Numbered from the stretch's first letter, positions 15,909 to 24,600 are shown. The stretch: 28,416 nt of DNA from Veillonellaceae bacterium (GCA_902834965.1 CADFKY010000002.1:1-28416), one strand, 5' to 3'. Numbers and translations: made by a program. Notes: a model not told the origin generated them from the letters alone.

Positions 15909-17018
15909 TTACTTTGCAATAGATAATGCTAATTTTGCAATATCATGAGCCGCATTTGGTTTCCCTAATTGCAATGCTCGTTCTCCCATTTGTGACAATA
16001 AATCACGATTGGCCATAAACATTTCAATTTCCCCTATCAAATCATGAGCACTTAACATTTGATCAACGATCATATGAGCAGCCCCTTCTTGGACAAAGAT
16101 ACGGGCATTATATGTTTGATGATCTTCCGCTGCATATGGATATGGTACCAACACAGATGGAATACCTCGAACCGCCAGCTCAGCAAGACCGATAGCACCA
16201 GATCTAAAGACTGCTAAATCAGCTGCTGCCAAAGCTTTTGGCATATCATGTAGATATGGCAGAATCACTGAAGAATCACCTAAACCATCACCATCGGTAA
16301 TACCAAGCTGAGATAACACAGATTTGTATTCTCCGTCCCCTGTAATATGGATTAATTTGATTCCTTTTGTTCCTTGGAAATGCTTATGTACATCAATCAT
16401 AGCATTATTGATAGTTCGCGCCCCCCGAGAACCACCTGCTATAAGAACTGTAAACGTGTCATCACTTAAATTAAAATAATTACGTCCATCAGCCCTAGTA
16501 TCGACTAATACATCAGGACGTACTGGGTTACCAGTATACACTACGCGTTTCGCCTTTGAAAAAGATGCTTCTGCATCCTTGTAGCCCACGGCTACTACAT
16601 CAACAAAACGGCTTAGAATTTTATTTGTAATACCTGCAATGACATTTTGTTCCTGTATCAACGTTGGAATGTTGCGCAATGCTGCAGCCATGAGAATAGG
16701 ACCACAGACATAACCACCAGTACCAATAACTACATCCGGCTTAAAGTTAGAAATGATTGTATTGGCTTTCACAAGAGAGAAAGCAGTCTTACCTAACGTC
16801 ACCAACGTACCAAAAGATAATTTACGTTGCAAACCTTGTACGGGTAATGTAGTAAACTCAATTCCTTCTTTAGGCACTAAGGTTGCCTCTAAGCCCTTTT
16901 CAGTTCCTACATATAAAACCTGTGCATCAGGGTTCTGCTTCATAATTTCCTTATATATAGTTATTGCTGGATATATATGTCCACCGGTGCCACCACCTGA
17001 AATAATGATACGTTTCAT
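15909..17018 (-). CDS. murG: UDP-GlcNAc:lipid I N-acetylglucosaminyltransferase
   Basis: 369-residue GT-B glycosyltransferase that turns lipid I into lipid II on the inner face of the membrane. Seen: SGGGTGGHIYPA near the start, GTGGYVCGPILMAA, the central GGSRGARTINNAM, and the C-terminal donor-binding LVPYPYAAEDHQTYNA. The ATG at 17018 shares its A with the murD stop (TAATG) and is chosen because it begins the conserved KRIIISGGGTGG; a longer frame to 17054 would lie inside murD. The direct junction with murD leaves no room for ftsW, which is usual at this place. Confidence 0.97.
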   Translation of the reverse strand: MKRIIISGGGTGGHIYPAITIYKEIMKQNPDAQVLYVGTEKGLEATLVPKEGIEFTTLPVQGLQRKLSFGTLVTLGKTAFSLVKANTIISNFKPDVVIGTGGYVCGPILMAAALRNIPTLIQEQNVIAGITNKILSRFVDVVAVGYKDAEASFSKAKRVVYTGNPVRPDVLVDTRADGRNYFNLSDDTFTVLIAGGSRGARTINNAMIDVHKHFQGTKGIKLIHITGDGEYKSVLSQLGITDGDGLGDSSVILPYLHDMPKALAAADLAVFRSGAIGLAELAVRGIPSVLVPYPYAAEDHQTYNARIFVQEGAAHMIVDQMLSAHDLIGEIEMFMANRDLLSQMGERALQLGKPNAAHDIAKLALSIAK

Positions 17019-18388
17019 TAATGGTGTCCCCCTTCTTGCAACATATGAACACAATTTTTAAAATCATCGCCACGTTCTTCAAAACAGCTGTACCAATCAA
17101 AGCTTGAACATGCTGGTGATAATAATACAATATCACCTTGGTTAGCCAATTTATAACCTTGTTCAACAGCATCTTTCATAGATGAAGCTCTGTAAATAGG
17201 CTGAACACCAGCCTCTTTTGCAGCAGCTTCAAATCGGTCCGCCGCTTCACCCATAAAGATGACAGCTTTTGTATGATCTTTAACAAGCTGCATAAAATCT
17301 TCTAATGGAGTCATTTTATCATGACCACCAGCTAATAAAATAACTGATTGATCAAAGGATTCTAATGCTTTTACAACAGAGTCAACATTAGTAGCTTTAG
17401 AGTCATTATAGAATGTAACGCCATCAATCGTTTTAACTCGTTCTAATCGATGTTCAACACCATGGAACTCGCTAATAATGCGATGGATAGTTTCTACGGG
17501 CACACCTAACGCATAGGTTAAAGCGACAACAGTTAAAATATTTTCAATATTATGACTACCTGGAATATGGATATCATCGCTTCCAATAACAGGCGTTGCC
17601 TTACCATCCTTTGTTACATAACATTGCCCTTTATCATAGTAAGCACCATTTGGTACCACTTGATGTTGACTAATTTTAAGGATATGGCTAGGCACACGAT
17701 GTTCCATATCTGCCACAATTGGATCATCAATATTAAGCACCATAAAATCTGTACTTAATTGATTTTCAAAGATTCGTTCCTTTGCAGCAATATAATTTTC
17801 CATCGTCTTGTGACGAGCTAAATGATCTGGTGTAATATTGAGCATAATAGCACCAATCGGTCTAAAATGCTTAATTGTCTCTAATTGATAGCTAGATAGT
17901 TCAGCTACCAAAAAACCATCTGCTGGCATGGAATAGGCAACTTCACTGAGGGAATCTCCAATGTTACCACCAACGCGAACTGGTTTTCCAGATCCTTCCA
18001 ATACCTTAGTTAATAATGTAGTAGTAGTAGTCTTACCATTTGTACCAGTAACGGCTACAATTGGAGATTTAGATAATTCATAAGCTACTTCAACTTCACT
18101 AACTACATCAATACCACGCGCTTGAGCAGCTTTTACAATGGGAATATCTAAAGAAATACCTGGAGAAATAACAATACGATCCACGCCATCAAGCAAGGAT
18201 TCGTCTTGTAGACCTGTAATAATCTCCACACCTGCTGATACTAGTCTTTTTTCCTCATCTGCAGGCAGTGTAACAGGCTTATAATCATTTAACACTACAT
18301 GGGCCCCAACTTGAGCTAACACCCAAGATGCGCCTATACCGCTGGCACCAGCGCCCAGAACAAGTATATGTTTGTCTCCGTATTCCAT
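17018..18388 (-). CDS. murD: UDP-N-acetylmuramoyl-L-alanine--D-glutamate ligase
   Basis: 456-residue Mur ligase that adds D-glutamate. N-terminal ILVLGAGASGIGASWVL, ATP P-loop AVTGTNGKTTTTTLL, the NITPDHLARH stretch, GVEHRLERV and NDSKATNVDSV are all seen. The ATG at 18388 is chosen for AGGTG about seven bases upstream; a GTG three codons earlier has no ribosome binding site. It follows mraY after 84 bases, one of the wider gaps in the cluster, in which I see no convincing promoter. Confidence 0.97.
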   Translation of the reverse strand: MEYGDKHILVLGAGASGIGASWVLAQVGAHVVLNDYKPVTLPADEEKRLVSAGVEIITGLQDESLLDGVDRIVISPGISLDIPIVKAAQARGIDVVSEVEVAYELSKSPIVAVTGTNGKTTTTTLLTKVLEGSGKPVRVGGNIGDSLSEVAYSMPADGFLVAELSSYQLETIKHFRPIGAIMLNITPDHLARHKTMENYIAAKERIFENQLSTDFMVLNIDDPIVADMEHRVPSHILKISQHQVVPNGAYYDKGQCYVTKDGKATPVIGSDDIHIPGSHNIENILTVVALTYALGVPVETIHRIISEFHGVEHRLERVKTIDGVTFYNDSKATNVDSVVKALESFDQSVILLAGGHDKMTPLEDFMQLVKDHTKAVIFMGEAADRFEAAAKEAGVQPIYRASSMKDAVEQGYKLANQGDIVLLSPACSSFDWYSCFEERGDDFKNCVHMLQEGGHH

Positions 18389-18472
18389 CTGTATCACCTA
18401 AATTATCAACAAAAATAATGTATTCCTATCTTATAAGCATACCATTATTTGCGGCTTCCGTTAAGTATTATC

Positions 18473-19459
18473 TTACAAAGTTATAGTCGCTAAAATGACA
18501 CCAATAACAGCTAATACAGCACCACCAAACCAGAAGCGATTAACAACAGTTTGTTCAGCCCAACCAGACAACTCAAAATGATGGTGAATAGGGCTCATTT
18601 TAAACACTCGTACACCACGAGTTTTAAAGGAAATAACTTGAATAATAACGGATAACGCTTCCATAACAAAAATACCGCCAATTACAACGAGTAACAACTC
18701 TGTTTTTGTAAGAATCGCCATCGCTGCAAAAGCGCCACCTAATGCTAAAGAACCTGTATCCCCCATAAATACTTTTGCAGGGTTTACATTGTATACCAAG
18801 AAACCAAGGCATACAGCGGCTACAATGGCACCATAGTAAGCAACGCTTTCAGCGCCAATAGAATTTGTTGTGGATGCAGCCATAAGGCCGATAACGGAAA
18901 AGGCAATGGCAGCTACAGCAGATGTACCACTAGCTAAACCATCAAGACCATCTGTAAGATTTACGGCATTCGTAGCACCTACGATAATTAAAAATGCCAA
19001 TACATAATAAGCCCAACCTAATTGAAGGTGAATATCTGCTACAGGAATCCACAATGTGGTAGGAATAACCATAATTTCAGTAATACAGTAACAGAATATG
19101 GCAGCCAAAATAAATTGACCTAGTAATTTTTGCTTTGCTGTCAAACCAAGATTACGTTTTTTTACAGCTTTTACAAAATCATCAAAGAAGCCCAATAAAC
19201 AATGTCCTAATGTTAGGAATAATAACATACCAGTACCCACATTCCACGGTGCAAATAAAGCAACCCCAATGACGAGGGCTACCATCATGAAAGCGCCACC
19301 CATTGTTGGTGTACCAGCTTTCGCTTGATGACTTTCTGGACCTTCTTCACGAATACTTTGTTGTGCGTGCAAAGAACGCAACATAGGAATAGCAAATTTA
19401 CCTAGCACTACCGTAATAATAAAGGTTACTACGAAGGCTAATAGAATGTGATATATCAT
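18473..19459 (-). CDS. mraY: Phospho-N-acetylmuramoyl-pentapeptide transferase
   Basis: 328-residue multi-span membrane enzyme that moves phospho-MurNAc-pentapeptide to undecaprenyl phosphate, forming lipid I. About ten hydrophobic segments can be counted. Diagnostic motifs: TPTMGGAFM near the N-terminus, NAVNLTDGLDGLASG, VFMGDTGSLALGG and SPIHHHFEL, containing the catalytic aspartates and the histidine loop. Length is slightly short but complete. AGAGGA precedes the ATG. A hairpin (19490-19511) lies in the short gap after murF. Confidence 0.98.
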   Translation of the reverse strand: MIYHILLAFVVTFIITVVLGKFAIPMLRSLHAQQSIREEGPESHQAKAGTPTMGGAFMMVALVIGVALFAPWNVGTGMLLFLTLGHCLLGFFDDFVKAVKKRNLGLTAKQKLLGQFILAAIFCYCITEIMVIPTTLWIPVADIHLQLGWAYYVLAFLIIVGATNAVNLTDGLDGLASGTSAVAAIAFSVIGLMAASTTNSIGAESVAYYGAIVAAVCLGFLVYNVNPAKVFMGDTGSLALGGAFAAMAILTKTELLLVVIGGIFVMEALSVIIQVISFKTRGVRVFKMSPIHHHFELSGWAEQTVVNRFWFGGAVLAVIGVILATITL

Positions 19460-19489
19460 ACGAATCCTCTACTCATTAATAAACAGATG

Positions 19490-19511
19490 ACGGCTAGATA
19501 TAACTAGCCGT
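19490..19511 (-). repeat. Inverted repeat between murF and mraY
   Basis: ACGGCTAG-6 bases-CTAGCCGT, perfect 8-base arms in the 58-base gap. No T tract follows on the minus strand, so it is not a simple terminator. It may be an RNA hairpin that sets expression of mraY relative to the genes before it. Confidence 0.5.
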
Positions 19512-19517
19512 AACCTT

Positions 19518-20876
19518 TTATTCACGATCTTTCAATTCTTCAACAACTCGTTCCATCCGCAAACCACGGGAGCCTTTGACTAGGATAACATCCCCTTTTT
19601 CGCGAATATCACTGTATGCATTGGCCATTTCCAAATGGCTATTACAACGGAATGTAGTTAAGCCTGCTTTTTTAGCTTCTTTAGCTATAAAGGCAGCGGC
19701 ATCACCAAATGTGAAGACAACACTATAACCTTCTTCAGCTAGCAATTGACCAATTTCACGATGCGCTTGTTCAGTATAATCACCAAGTTCAAGCATATCA
19801 CCAAGCATAGCAATTTTACGTTTACCTTCTAGCTGCCCCAAAGCTTTTATCGCTTCAGCCATAGAAGAAGGATTTGCATTATACGCGTCATTTAAGATAA
19901 CAATATCTTCAAATGGTACGATTTCTTGGCGCATAGGAGTGCCTGTAAATTCACTTAAGCCCTTGCGAATCGTATTGGACTTAATGCCTAGCACACGACC
20001 AGCTACAATTGCTGCCAATGCGTCATATACATTGTGTTCACCAATCATAGGCAAGAAGATATCAAATACTTCGTCATAACATTTGCATGTAAATTTAATA
20101 CCATCTTTTTTATAACGCAAATGACTGCCAATACATGTGGCATTACGTTCGATACCATAGGTAATCGTTTTACCTTTGGCAAGACTATCCATAGCTTTAA
20201 CATATGGATCATCTTCATTGAGAATAGCCACACTATTTTCAGGCAAGCAACGAATTAACTCACCTTTAGCTTGTGCGATGGCTTCACGAGAGCCTAATAG
20301 CTCAATATGGCTAGTACCAACATTGGTAATAATACCCATAGTTGGTTCTGCAATCAACGCAAGCTCCTCGATTTGACCAAGGCCACGCATGCCCATTTCA
20401 ACAACACAAGCTTGATGTTCTGCAGTTAAACGCAACAATGTTTTTGGCAAACCAATTTCATTGTTAAAGTTTTTCTCAGTTTTCAAAACATTAAATTCGG
20501 TGCCGAGTACAGCAGCTACCATTTCCTTTGTTGTAGTCTTACCAGAAGAACCAGTAATAGCGACTACAGGAATATCAAATCGACGACGATGGTAACGTGC
20601 TAAATTTTGATACGCTACCAATGTATTATCGACTTCAATGCATACGATGCCGTCCACTGCACGGCCTTTTTCTACGATTGCACCAGTAGCGCCCTTTTCG
20701 ATAGCTGTATTAATAAAATCATGACCATCAAAGGTATCGCCTTTTAAGGCTACAAATAAAAAGCCTGATTCAATCGTTCTTGTATCAGTAGATACATCTA
20801 AAAACTTAATATTGTCGGTATGTGCACTCGTCCCCTGTGTGGCTTCCAGTACTTGAGACAATGTAAATTCTGCCAT
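19518..20876 (-). CDS. murF: UDP-MurNAc-tripeptide--D-alanyl-D-alanine ligase
   Basis: 452-residue Mur ligase that adds D-Ala-D-Ala to UDP-MurNAc-tripeptide. The N-terminal substrate domain has DTRTIESGFLFVALKG, the P-loop is AITGSSGKTTTKEMV (the MurF form), and NDAYNANPSSM and MLGDMLELG are typical MurF segments. The ATG at 20876 is chosen for AAGGAG and lies one base after the murE stop; a frame extending to 20921 would run into murE. Complete length. Confidence 0.97.
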   Translation of the reverse strand: MAEFTLSQVLEATQGTSAHTDNIKFLDVSTDTRTIESGFLFVALKGDTFDGHDFINTAIEKGATGAIVEKGRAVDGIVCIEVDNTLVAYQNLARYHRRRFDIPVVAITGSSGKTTTKEMVAAVLGTEFNVLKTEKNFNNEIGLPKTLLRLTAEHQACVVEMGMRGLGQIEELALIAEPTMGIITNVGTSHIELLGSREAIAQAKGELIRCLPENSVAILNEDDPYVKAMDSLAKGKTITYGIERNATCIGSHLRYKKDGIKFTCKCYDEVFDIFLPMIGEHNVYDALAAIVAGRVLGIKSNTIRKGLSEFTGTPMRQEIVPFEDIVILNDAYNANPSSMAEAIKALGQLEGKRKIAMLGDMLELGDYTEQAHREIGQLLAEEGYSVVFTFGDAAAFIAKEAKKAGLTTFRCNSHLEMANAYSDIREKGDVILVKGSRGLRMERVVEELKDRE

Positions 20877-20877
20877 A

Positions 20878-22362
20878 TTAGATCTCCTTGAGGGCTGCTC
20901 GCGCCTCTTCACGATCATCAAAATGAATCGTTTTATCCTTTAAGATTTGGTAATCCTCATGCCCCTTACCTGCAATTAGTACAATATCCCCAGGTTTTGC
21001 ATTTTGTATTGCATGTTGAATCGCTTCCCGACGATCAACGATAACTTCATAGTGAGAGCCTTCACGAAGGCCTTCTTTAACGCCCACCTCTACATCTTTC
21101 ACAATTTGCACAGGATCTTCTGTGCGAGGATTGTCAGATGTAACATATACTACATCGCCATATTGTGCAGCAATACGGCCCATTATAGGACGTTTTGTAG
21201 CATCCCGGTCACCACCGCAGCCAAAGACTACAATAATGCGATTTTCTTGAATAGCCTTTGCTGTTTGCAAAATATTTTCTAACCCATCTGGTGTATGTGC
21301 ATAGTCTACAACAACTGCAAATGGTTGACCTTCTTCAATAAGCTCAAAACGGCCAGGCACAGCGCTAAATGTTTTCAACGCCTTATCGATATCTTCCATA
21401 GAGATACCTTCTAATAGACAAGCGCCAATAGCGGCCAATGTATTATATACATTAAACAAACCAGTTGTATTCATAGCTACTGTATAGTCATTGCCATCAT
21501 AGGATACAGTATAACGACTAGATTTAGGAGTCATTTCAACATCATGAGCATTCAATGTTCCTTTACCATCAATACTGTATGTAATGATAGGCGCCGTTGT
21601 TTTTTCAATTACACGATGACCATATTCGTCATCGATATTGATGATAGCCCCTTTACCAGATTTAGTTTGGTTCGTCGCGCTAACTTGTTCAAATAATTTA
21701 CACTTAGCTGCCAAATAATTTTCAAAGGTCTTATGAAAGTCCAAATGATCTTGTGTTAAGTTCGTGAATACTGCTGTATCATATTCAACACCAGAAACTC
21801 GACCTAATGCTAATGCATGGGAAGATACTTCCATGACACAATGGGTAACACCTTCTTCTACCATTTGATGAAGAATATGTTGTAAATCTACTACATCCGG
21901 TGTTGTATTGTGAATTGGATAGGATGTATCACCAATCATAATATGAACGGTACCAATAACGCCTACTTTATGGCCTTGGCCCTTCAAAATATGACGAATC
22001 ATATGAGTTGTAGTTGTTTTACCATTAGTACCAGTAACACCGATCATACGCATGGAATTTGCTGGATAATCAAAGAAATATGGTACACAAGCCATCATAG
22101 CTTTTCGAGTATCCTCTACAGTGATAACACAAACATCACCACTTACCTCTACTGGTTTAGATACAAGTACTGCTACAGCACCAGCTTCAACGGCTTTATC
22201 TACATAATTATGACCATCTACAGTGGCACCATCTAACGCAATAAATAAGCTACCTGCTTTTACTGCACGAGAATCAGCCGTAATATCCAATACCTCAACA
22301 GCTGTATTACCTTCTACATGCGGTGTTTGCAAAGTTTTTACTATATCTTGTAATTGTTTCAT
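20878..22362 (-). CDS. murE: UDP-MurNAc-L-Ala-D-Glu--meso-diaminopimelate ligase
   Basis: 494-residue Mur ligase for the third residue of the stem peptide. P-loop GVTGTNGKTTTTHMI, DYAHTPDGLENIL, and DNPR in VTSDNPRTEDP near residue 405. DNPR is the known signature for meso-diaminopimelate, against DNPA-type for lysine enzymes, which agrees with the meso-DAP wall of Veillonella. The ATG at 22362 is chosen for AAAGGAG seven bases upstream; an in-frame TTG at 22368 is too close to the site. It follows ftsL after 55 bases; the transpeptidase gene normally found between them is absent. Confidence 0.97.
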   Translation of the reverse strand: MKQLQDIVKTLQTPHVEGNTAVEVLDITADSRAVKAGSLFIALDGATVDGHNYVDKAVEAGAVAVLVSKPVEVSGDVCVITVEDTRKAMMACVPYFFDYPANSMRMIGVTGTNGKTTTTHMIRHILKGQGHKVGVIGTVHIMIGDTSYPIHNTTPDVVDLQHILHQMVEEGVTHCVMEVSSHALALGRVSGVEYDTAVFTNLTQDHLDFHKTFENYLAAKCKLFEQVSATNQTKSGKGAIINIDDEYGHRVIEKTTAPIITYSIDGKGTLNAHDVEMTPKSSRYTVSYDGNDYTVAMNTTGLFNVYNTLAAIGACLLEGISMEDIDKALKTFSAVPGRFELIEEGQPFAVVVDYAHTPDGLENILQTAKAIQENRIIVVFGCGGDRDATKRPIMGRIAAQYGDVVYVTSDNPRTEDPVQIVKDVEVGVKEGLREGSHYEVIVDRREAIQHAIQNAKPGDIVLIAGKGHEDYQILKDKTIHFDDREEARAALKEI

Positions 22363-22387
22363 ATACAATCTCCTTTACACGCAAAGG

Positions 22388-22412
22388 AAAGCAGCCCAAT
22401 ACGAGCTGCTTT
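22388..22412 (-). repeat. Hairpin between ftsL and murE, at the usual ftsI position
   Basis: AAAGCAGC-9 bases-GCTGCTTT, perfect 8-base arms just after the ftsL stop, with a further GCAAA/TTTGC pairing beyond a small bulge. It has no proper T tract and overlaps nothing. It could be an attenuator or a stability element ahead of murE. Confidence 0.5.
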
Positions 22413-22417
22413 GCCTG

Positions 22418-22822
22418 CTAGTCTATAATTTGCTGTTTCTCTTGTACAGTACGTTCAGTAACAGCGCTTTTTGTACTATAAACAAAAGAATCAGGCAAAA
22501 CCATCCCTAGTTGTTGTTCTGCGATTTGTTGAATACGAACAGGAGACTTCAAAGAAGCCACTTCAACATCCAACGCATCATTATCCTTTGTTAATTGTAC
22601 TACAGCTTGCTGTGTTTTAACTACTTCATAGCCTAATTTTGTGCTGTACGCATTCATAACCATCATGATAAGCAAAAATGCAACCAATGCAGCAATACCA
22701 TATACAACCTGCCACATCATAGGGCTCAAATCTAGAGCCACATTTGCACTACGTTTTCTCCCTTGTGAAGCGACCAACACATCGCTTTTAACTTGGCCCA
22801 CAACAGCCTTTCTCGCTAACAT
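22418..22822 (-). CDS. ftsL: FtsL-like division protein
   Basis: 134-residue bitopic membrane protein. A basic, hydrophilic cytoplasmic part (1-34) is followed by one membrane segment (about 36-58, WQVVYGIAALVAFLLIMMVM) and a coiled-coil-prone extracytoplasmic part (VVKTQQAVVQLTKDNDALDVEVASL). The SPVRIQQIAEQQLGMVLP stretch is the usual end of FtsL/DivIC proteins. FtsL joins FtsQ and DivIC in the divisome. Identification rests on topology, that motif and the position after rsmH. The ATG at 22822 is chosen because AAGGGG lies nine bases upstream; a GTG two codons earlier lies too close to it. Confidence 0.85.
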   Translation of the reverse strand: MLARKAVVGQVKSDVLVASQGRKRSANVALDLSPMMWQVVYGIAALVAFLLIMMVMNAYSTKLGYEVVKTQQAVVQLTKDNDALDVEVASLKSPVRIQQIAEQQLGMVLPDSFVYSTKSAVTERTVQEKQQIID

Positions 22823-22843
22823 AAACACTAACCCCTTCCAATT

Positions 22844-23776
22844 CTACAACTTGACGGCTACGCGTAACTTTGCGCTTCTAGCCCTCGGATTAACCTCAAC
22901 CTCCCCTGCACTCGGCTCTATAGCCTTATTCTTCGCCTTCACAACCGCCTTGTGGTTACATACGCACATTGGCAATTCTGGAGGACATATACATGCTGTA
23001 CTCAACTCTTTGAAAGTTTGTTTTGTAATTCGATCTTCCAAGGAGTGGAATGTGATAACCCCAATTTTCCCCTTTGGTTTCAACATGGATACAGCATCTA
23101 CAAAACTATCATGCAAGATAGCTAATTCTCTATTTACTTCAATGCGAATGGCTTGGAACGTCCGTTTTGCCGGATGCGGTCCATCTTGACGCGCCTTCGC
23201 AGGTATTGCTTGCTTAATAATTCTAACTAACTCACCAGTAGTGGTAATTCGTTTTTCTTGACGTGCACTAATGATGAATTCAACAATGCGCTTAGCCCAT
23301 CGCTCTTCCCCATAGTCGCGGATAATTTGCAATAATGCGTCAGCATCATATTCATTAACAACCTCTTCTGCTGTTAATGGTGCGTCCTTATCCATACGCA
23401 TATCGAGTGGCCCATCATTCATATATGAAAAGCCACGCTCCGGTGTATCCAATTGATAGCTAGATACGCCAAGATCAAAGATAAATCCATCTACTTCATA
23501 GATACCCTCATTATGGAGGGCTTCTTTTAAGTTAGAAAAGTTCGTCGGTATTGTTAATACCTGACATGTTAAATCAGATAAACGCTGTCGAGCTACGCTC
23601 AACGCATCTTCATCTTGATCCAACCCTATAATCATGCCTTCTGGGTCTAGCATCTCGCCCACAGCATGGGCATGTCCTGCACCACCCAGGGTACAGTCCA
23701 CATAGATGCCTTTTGGATTAGTTACGACGGAGTCCACCGTTTCGCGTAAAAGTACGCTGGTATGATTAAAATCCAT
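22844..23776 (-). CDS. rsmH: 16S rRNA (cytosine(1402)-N4)-methyltransferase
   Basis: 310-residue RsmH (MraW). It methylates N4 of C1402 in the ribosomal decoding centre. Visible marks: HTSVLLRETVD at the N-terminus, the SAM loop YVDCTLGGAGHA, GFIFDLGVSSYQLD, RGFSYMNDGPLDMRM, KRTFQAIRIEVNREL and FHSLEDRITK. The second of two adjacent ATGs (23776) is preferred, as AGGAGG is at a better distance. It begins nine bases after mraZ, as in most dcw clusters. Confidence 0.98.
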   Translation of the reverse strand: MDFNHTSVLLRETVDSVVTNPKGIYVDCTLGGAGHAHAVGEMLDPEGMIIGLDQDEDALSVARQRLSDLTCQVLTIPTNFSNLKEALHNEGIYEVDGFIFDLGVSSYQLDTPERGFSYMNDGPLDMRMDKDAPLTAEEVVNEYDADALLQIIRDYGEERWAKRIVEFIISARQEKRITTTGELVRIIKQAIPAKARQDGPHPAKRTFQAIRIEVNRELAILHDSFVDAVSMLKPKGKIGVITFHSLEDRITKQTFKELSTACICPPELPMCVCNHKAVVKAKNKAIEPSAGEVEVNPRARSAKLRVAVKL

Positions 23777-23785
23777 CATAGCCTC

Positions 23786-24217
23786 CTATAACATAATCCC
23801 TTCTAGACCTTCAACAAGTTCTTCCATACTTTCAGCCACTTGATCATCATAGTAATCATATTTTTCGCGGCTCCAAATTTCAACGTGATCCCCAGCACCG
23901 ACAATAACGGCCTGTTTATCAAGGCTCGCATATTCACGTAGTGGTACAGGAATGAGGACACGACCTTGTTTATCATATTCAAGCTCAGCAGCACTACCAA
24001 AAACAAAACGTTTTAAGGCGCGTACGCTAGCTTTAGTGGAGGATTGTGATTGTAAAGCTGCAGAAATTTTCTTCCACGCTTCTTCGGTGTAAATAGCTAA
24101 GCAGTTATCTAGGCCCTTAGTAACAATGCATACTTCGCCTAGTTGTTCACGTATTTTCGCGGGTATAATCATCCGCCCTTTTGTATCAATGGTGTGATTA
24201 TATTCTCCCATGAACAT
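23786..24217 (-). CDS. mraZ: Transcriptional regulator MraZ
   Basis: 143-residue protein with two SpoVT/AbrB-like halves, each bearing the family DxxGR motif: DTKGRMIIPAKIREQ near residue 12 and DKQGRVLIPVPLREYA near 85. MraZ forms ring-shaped oligomers that bind repeated GTGG/TGGG-type boxes upstream of its own gene and regulate dcw transcription. The ATG at 24217 gives the usual MFMGEYNHT start; an ATG at 24211 is also possible, and a GTG at 24226 is less likely. First gene of the dcw cluster; the promoter with its candidate operator is at 24247-24292. Confidence 0.96.
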   Translation of the reverse strand: MFMGEYNHTIDTKGRMIIPAKIREQLGEVCIVTKGLDNCLAIYTEEAWKKISAALQSQSSTKASVRALKRFVFGSAAELEYDKQGRVLIPVPLREYASLDKQAVIVGAGDHVEIWSREKYDYYDDQVAESMEELVEGLEGIML

Positions 24218-24246
24218 ACGTATCACCGCCCTTTACTATTCCTTAT

Positions 24247-24284
24247 CCACCACTATATGGTAAATTCTACCACAATTCCCCACC
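24247..24284 (-). promoter_or_regulatory. Candidate MraZ operator: GTGG boxes at 10-base phase
   Basis: GTGG on the minus strand at 24280-24283, 24270-24273 and 24250-24253 (and again at 24247-24250). The first two are 10 bases apart and the third 20 bases further on, so all are on one face of the helix. Known MraZ boxes are GTGG/TGGG-type direct repeats with 10-base period. Two boxes lie within the spacer of the mraZ promoter and the others just past its start point, a good arrangement for autorepression. Confidence 0.65.
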
Positions 24285-24292
24285 AATCACAA
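24264..24292 (-). promoter_or_regulatory. Promoter of the dcw cluster (Pmra)
   Basis: -35 TTGTGA (24287-24292), spacer of exactly 17 bases, -10 TAGAAT (24264-24269) on the minus strand. Expected start near 24257, 40 bases before the mraZ ATG. A purine-rich, A-tract-rich stretch lies directly upstream (24293-24362) and might act as an UP element. Confidence 0.6.
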
Positions 24293-24514
24293 TAAAAAAT
24301 CCATTTTTATCCCACTTTTTTATATTTTTCTTATTCAACCTCTATTTTTCTCCTTTTTTCTACAATACATATGTTCGACTATAAAACAAAAACCAACTCT
24401 TAACCCCCACTATCTACCACAACAGCATAAAATAACAGCTTAATAGAAGATAGTTAGATCAGTTCCTTAACGGGTAACATCCTTACTACGTTTCATAATG
24501 GGCAGAATCCCCAC
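24293..24514. other. Gene-free region between the autotransporter gene and the dcw promoter
   Basis: AT-rich DNA with no credible gene. Bases 24293-24362 are strongly purine-biased on the minus strand and hold an isolated AAAGTGGG at about 24313-24320, similar to the MraZ box type but outside the main promoter. Bases 24363-24514 show nothing I can name. Confidence 0.6.
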
Positions 24515-24552
24515 AAAAAAGAAAACCGCGTAACATTTCTGTTACGCGGTTT
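24515..24552 (-). terminator. Rho-independent terminator of the trimeric autotransporter gene
   Basis: Perfect 13-base GC-rich stem (24540-24552 with 24523-24535), 4-base loop, followed on the minus strand by TCTTTTTT. It starts about 48 bases after the stop codon and separates this gene from the dcw promoter. Confidence 0.92.
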
Positions 24553-24600
24553 CTATACCTGCGATAGATCAAAGAATTAATCTATCAATTGGGAGGCTAA

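Noticed and set aside
17018..17054. A hidden short ftsW remnant between murD and murG
   Set aside because: The two genes overlap by one base, and the sequence on either side is fully accounted for by their conserved ends.
24363..24514. A small RNA or small gene between the adhesin terminator and the dcw promoter
   Set aside because: No ribosome binding site with a usable frame, no promoter-terminator pair, and no clear stem-loop series.
24563..24586. GATAGAT/ATCTATC repeat just after the adhesin stop codon
   Set aside because: Seven-base AT-rich arms with a 10-base loop and no T run; the strong terminator next to it explains the region.
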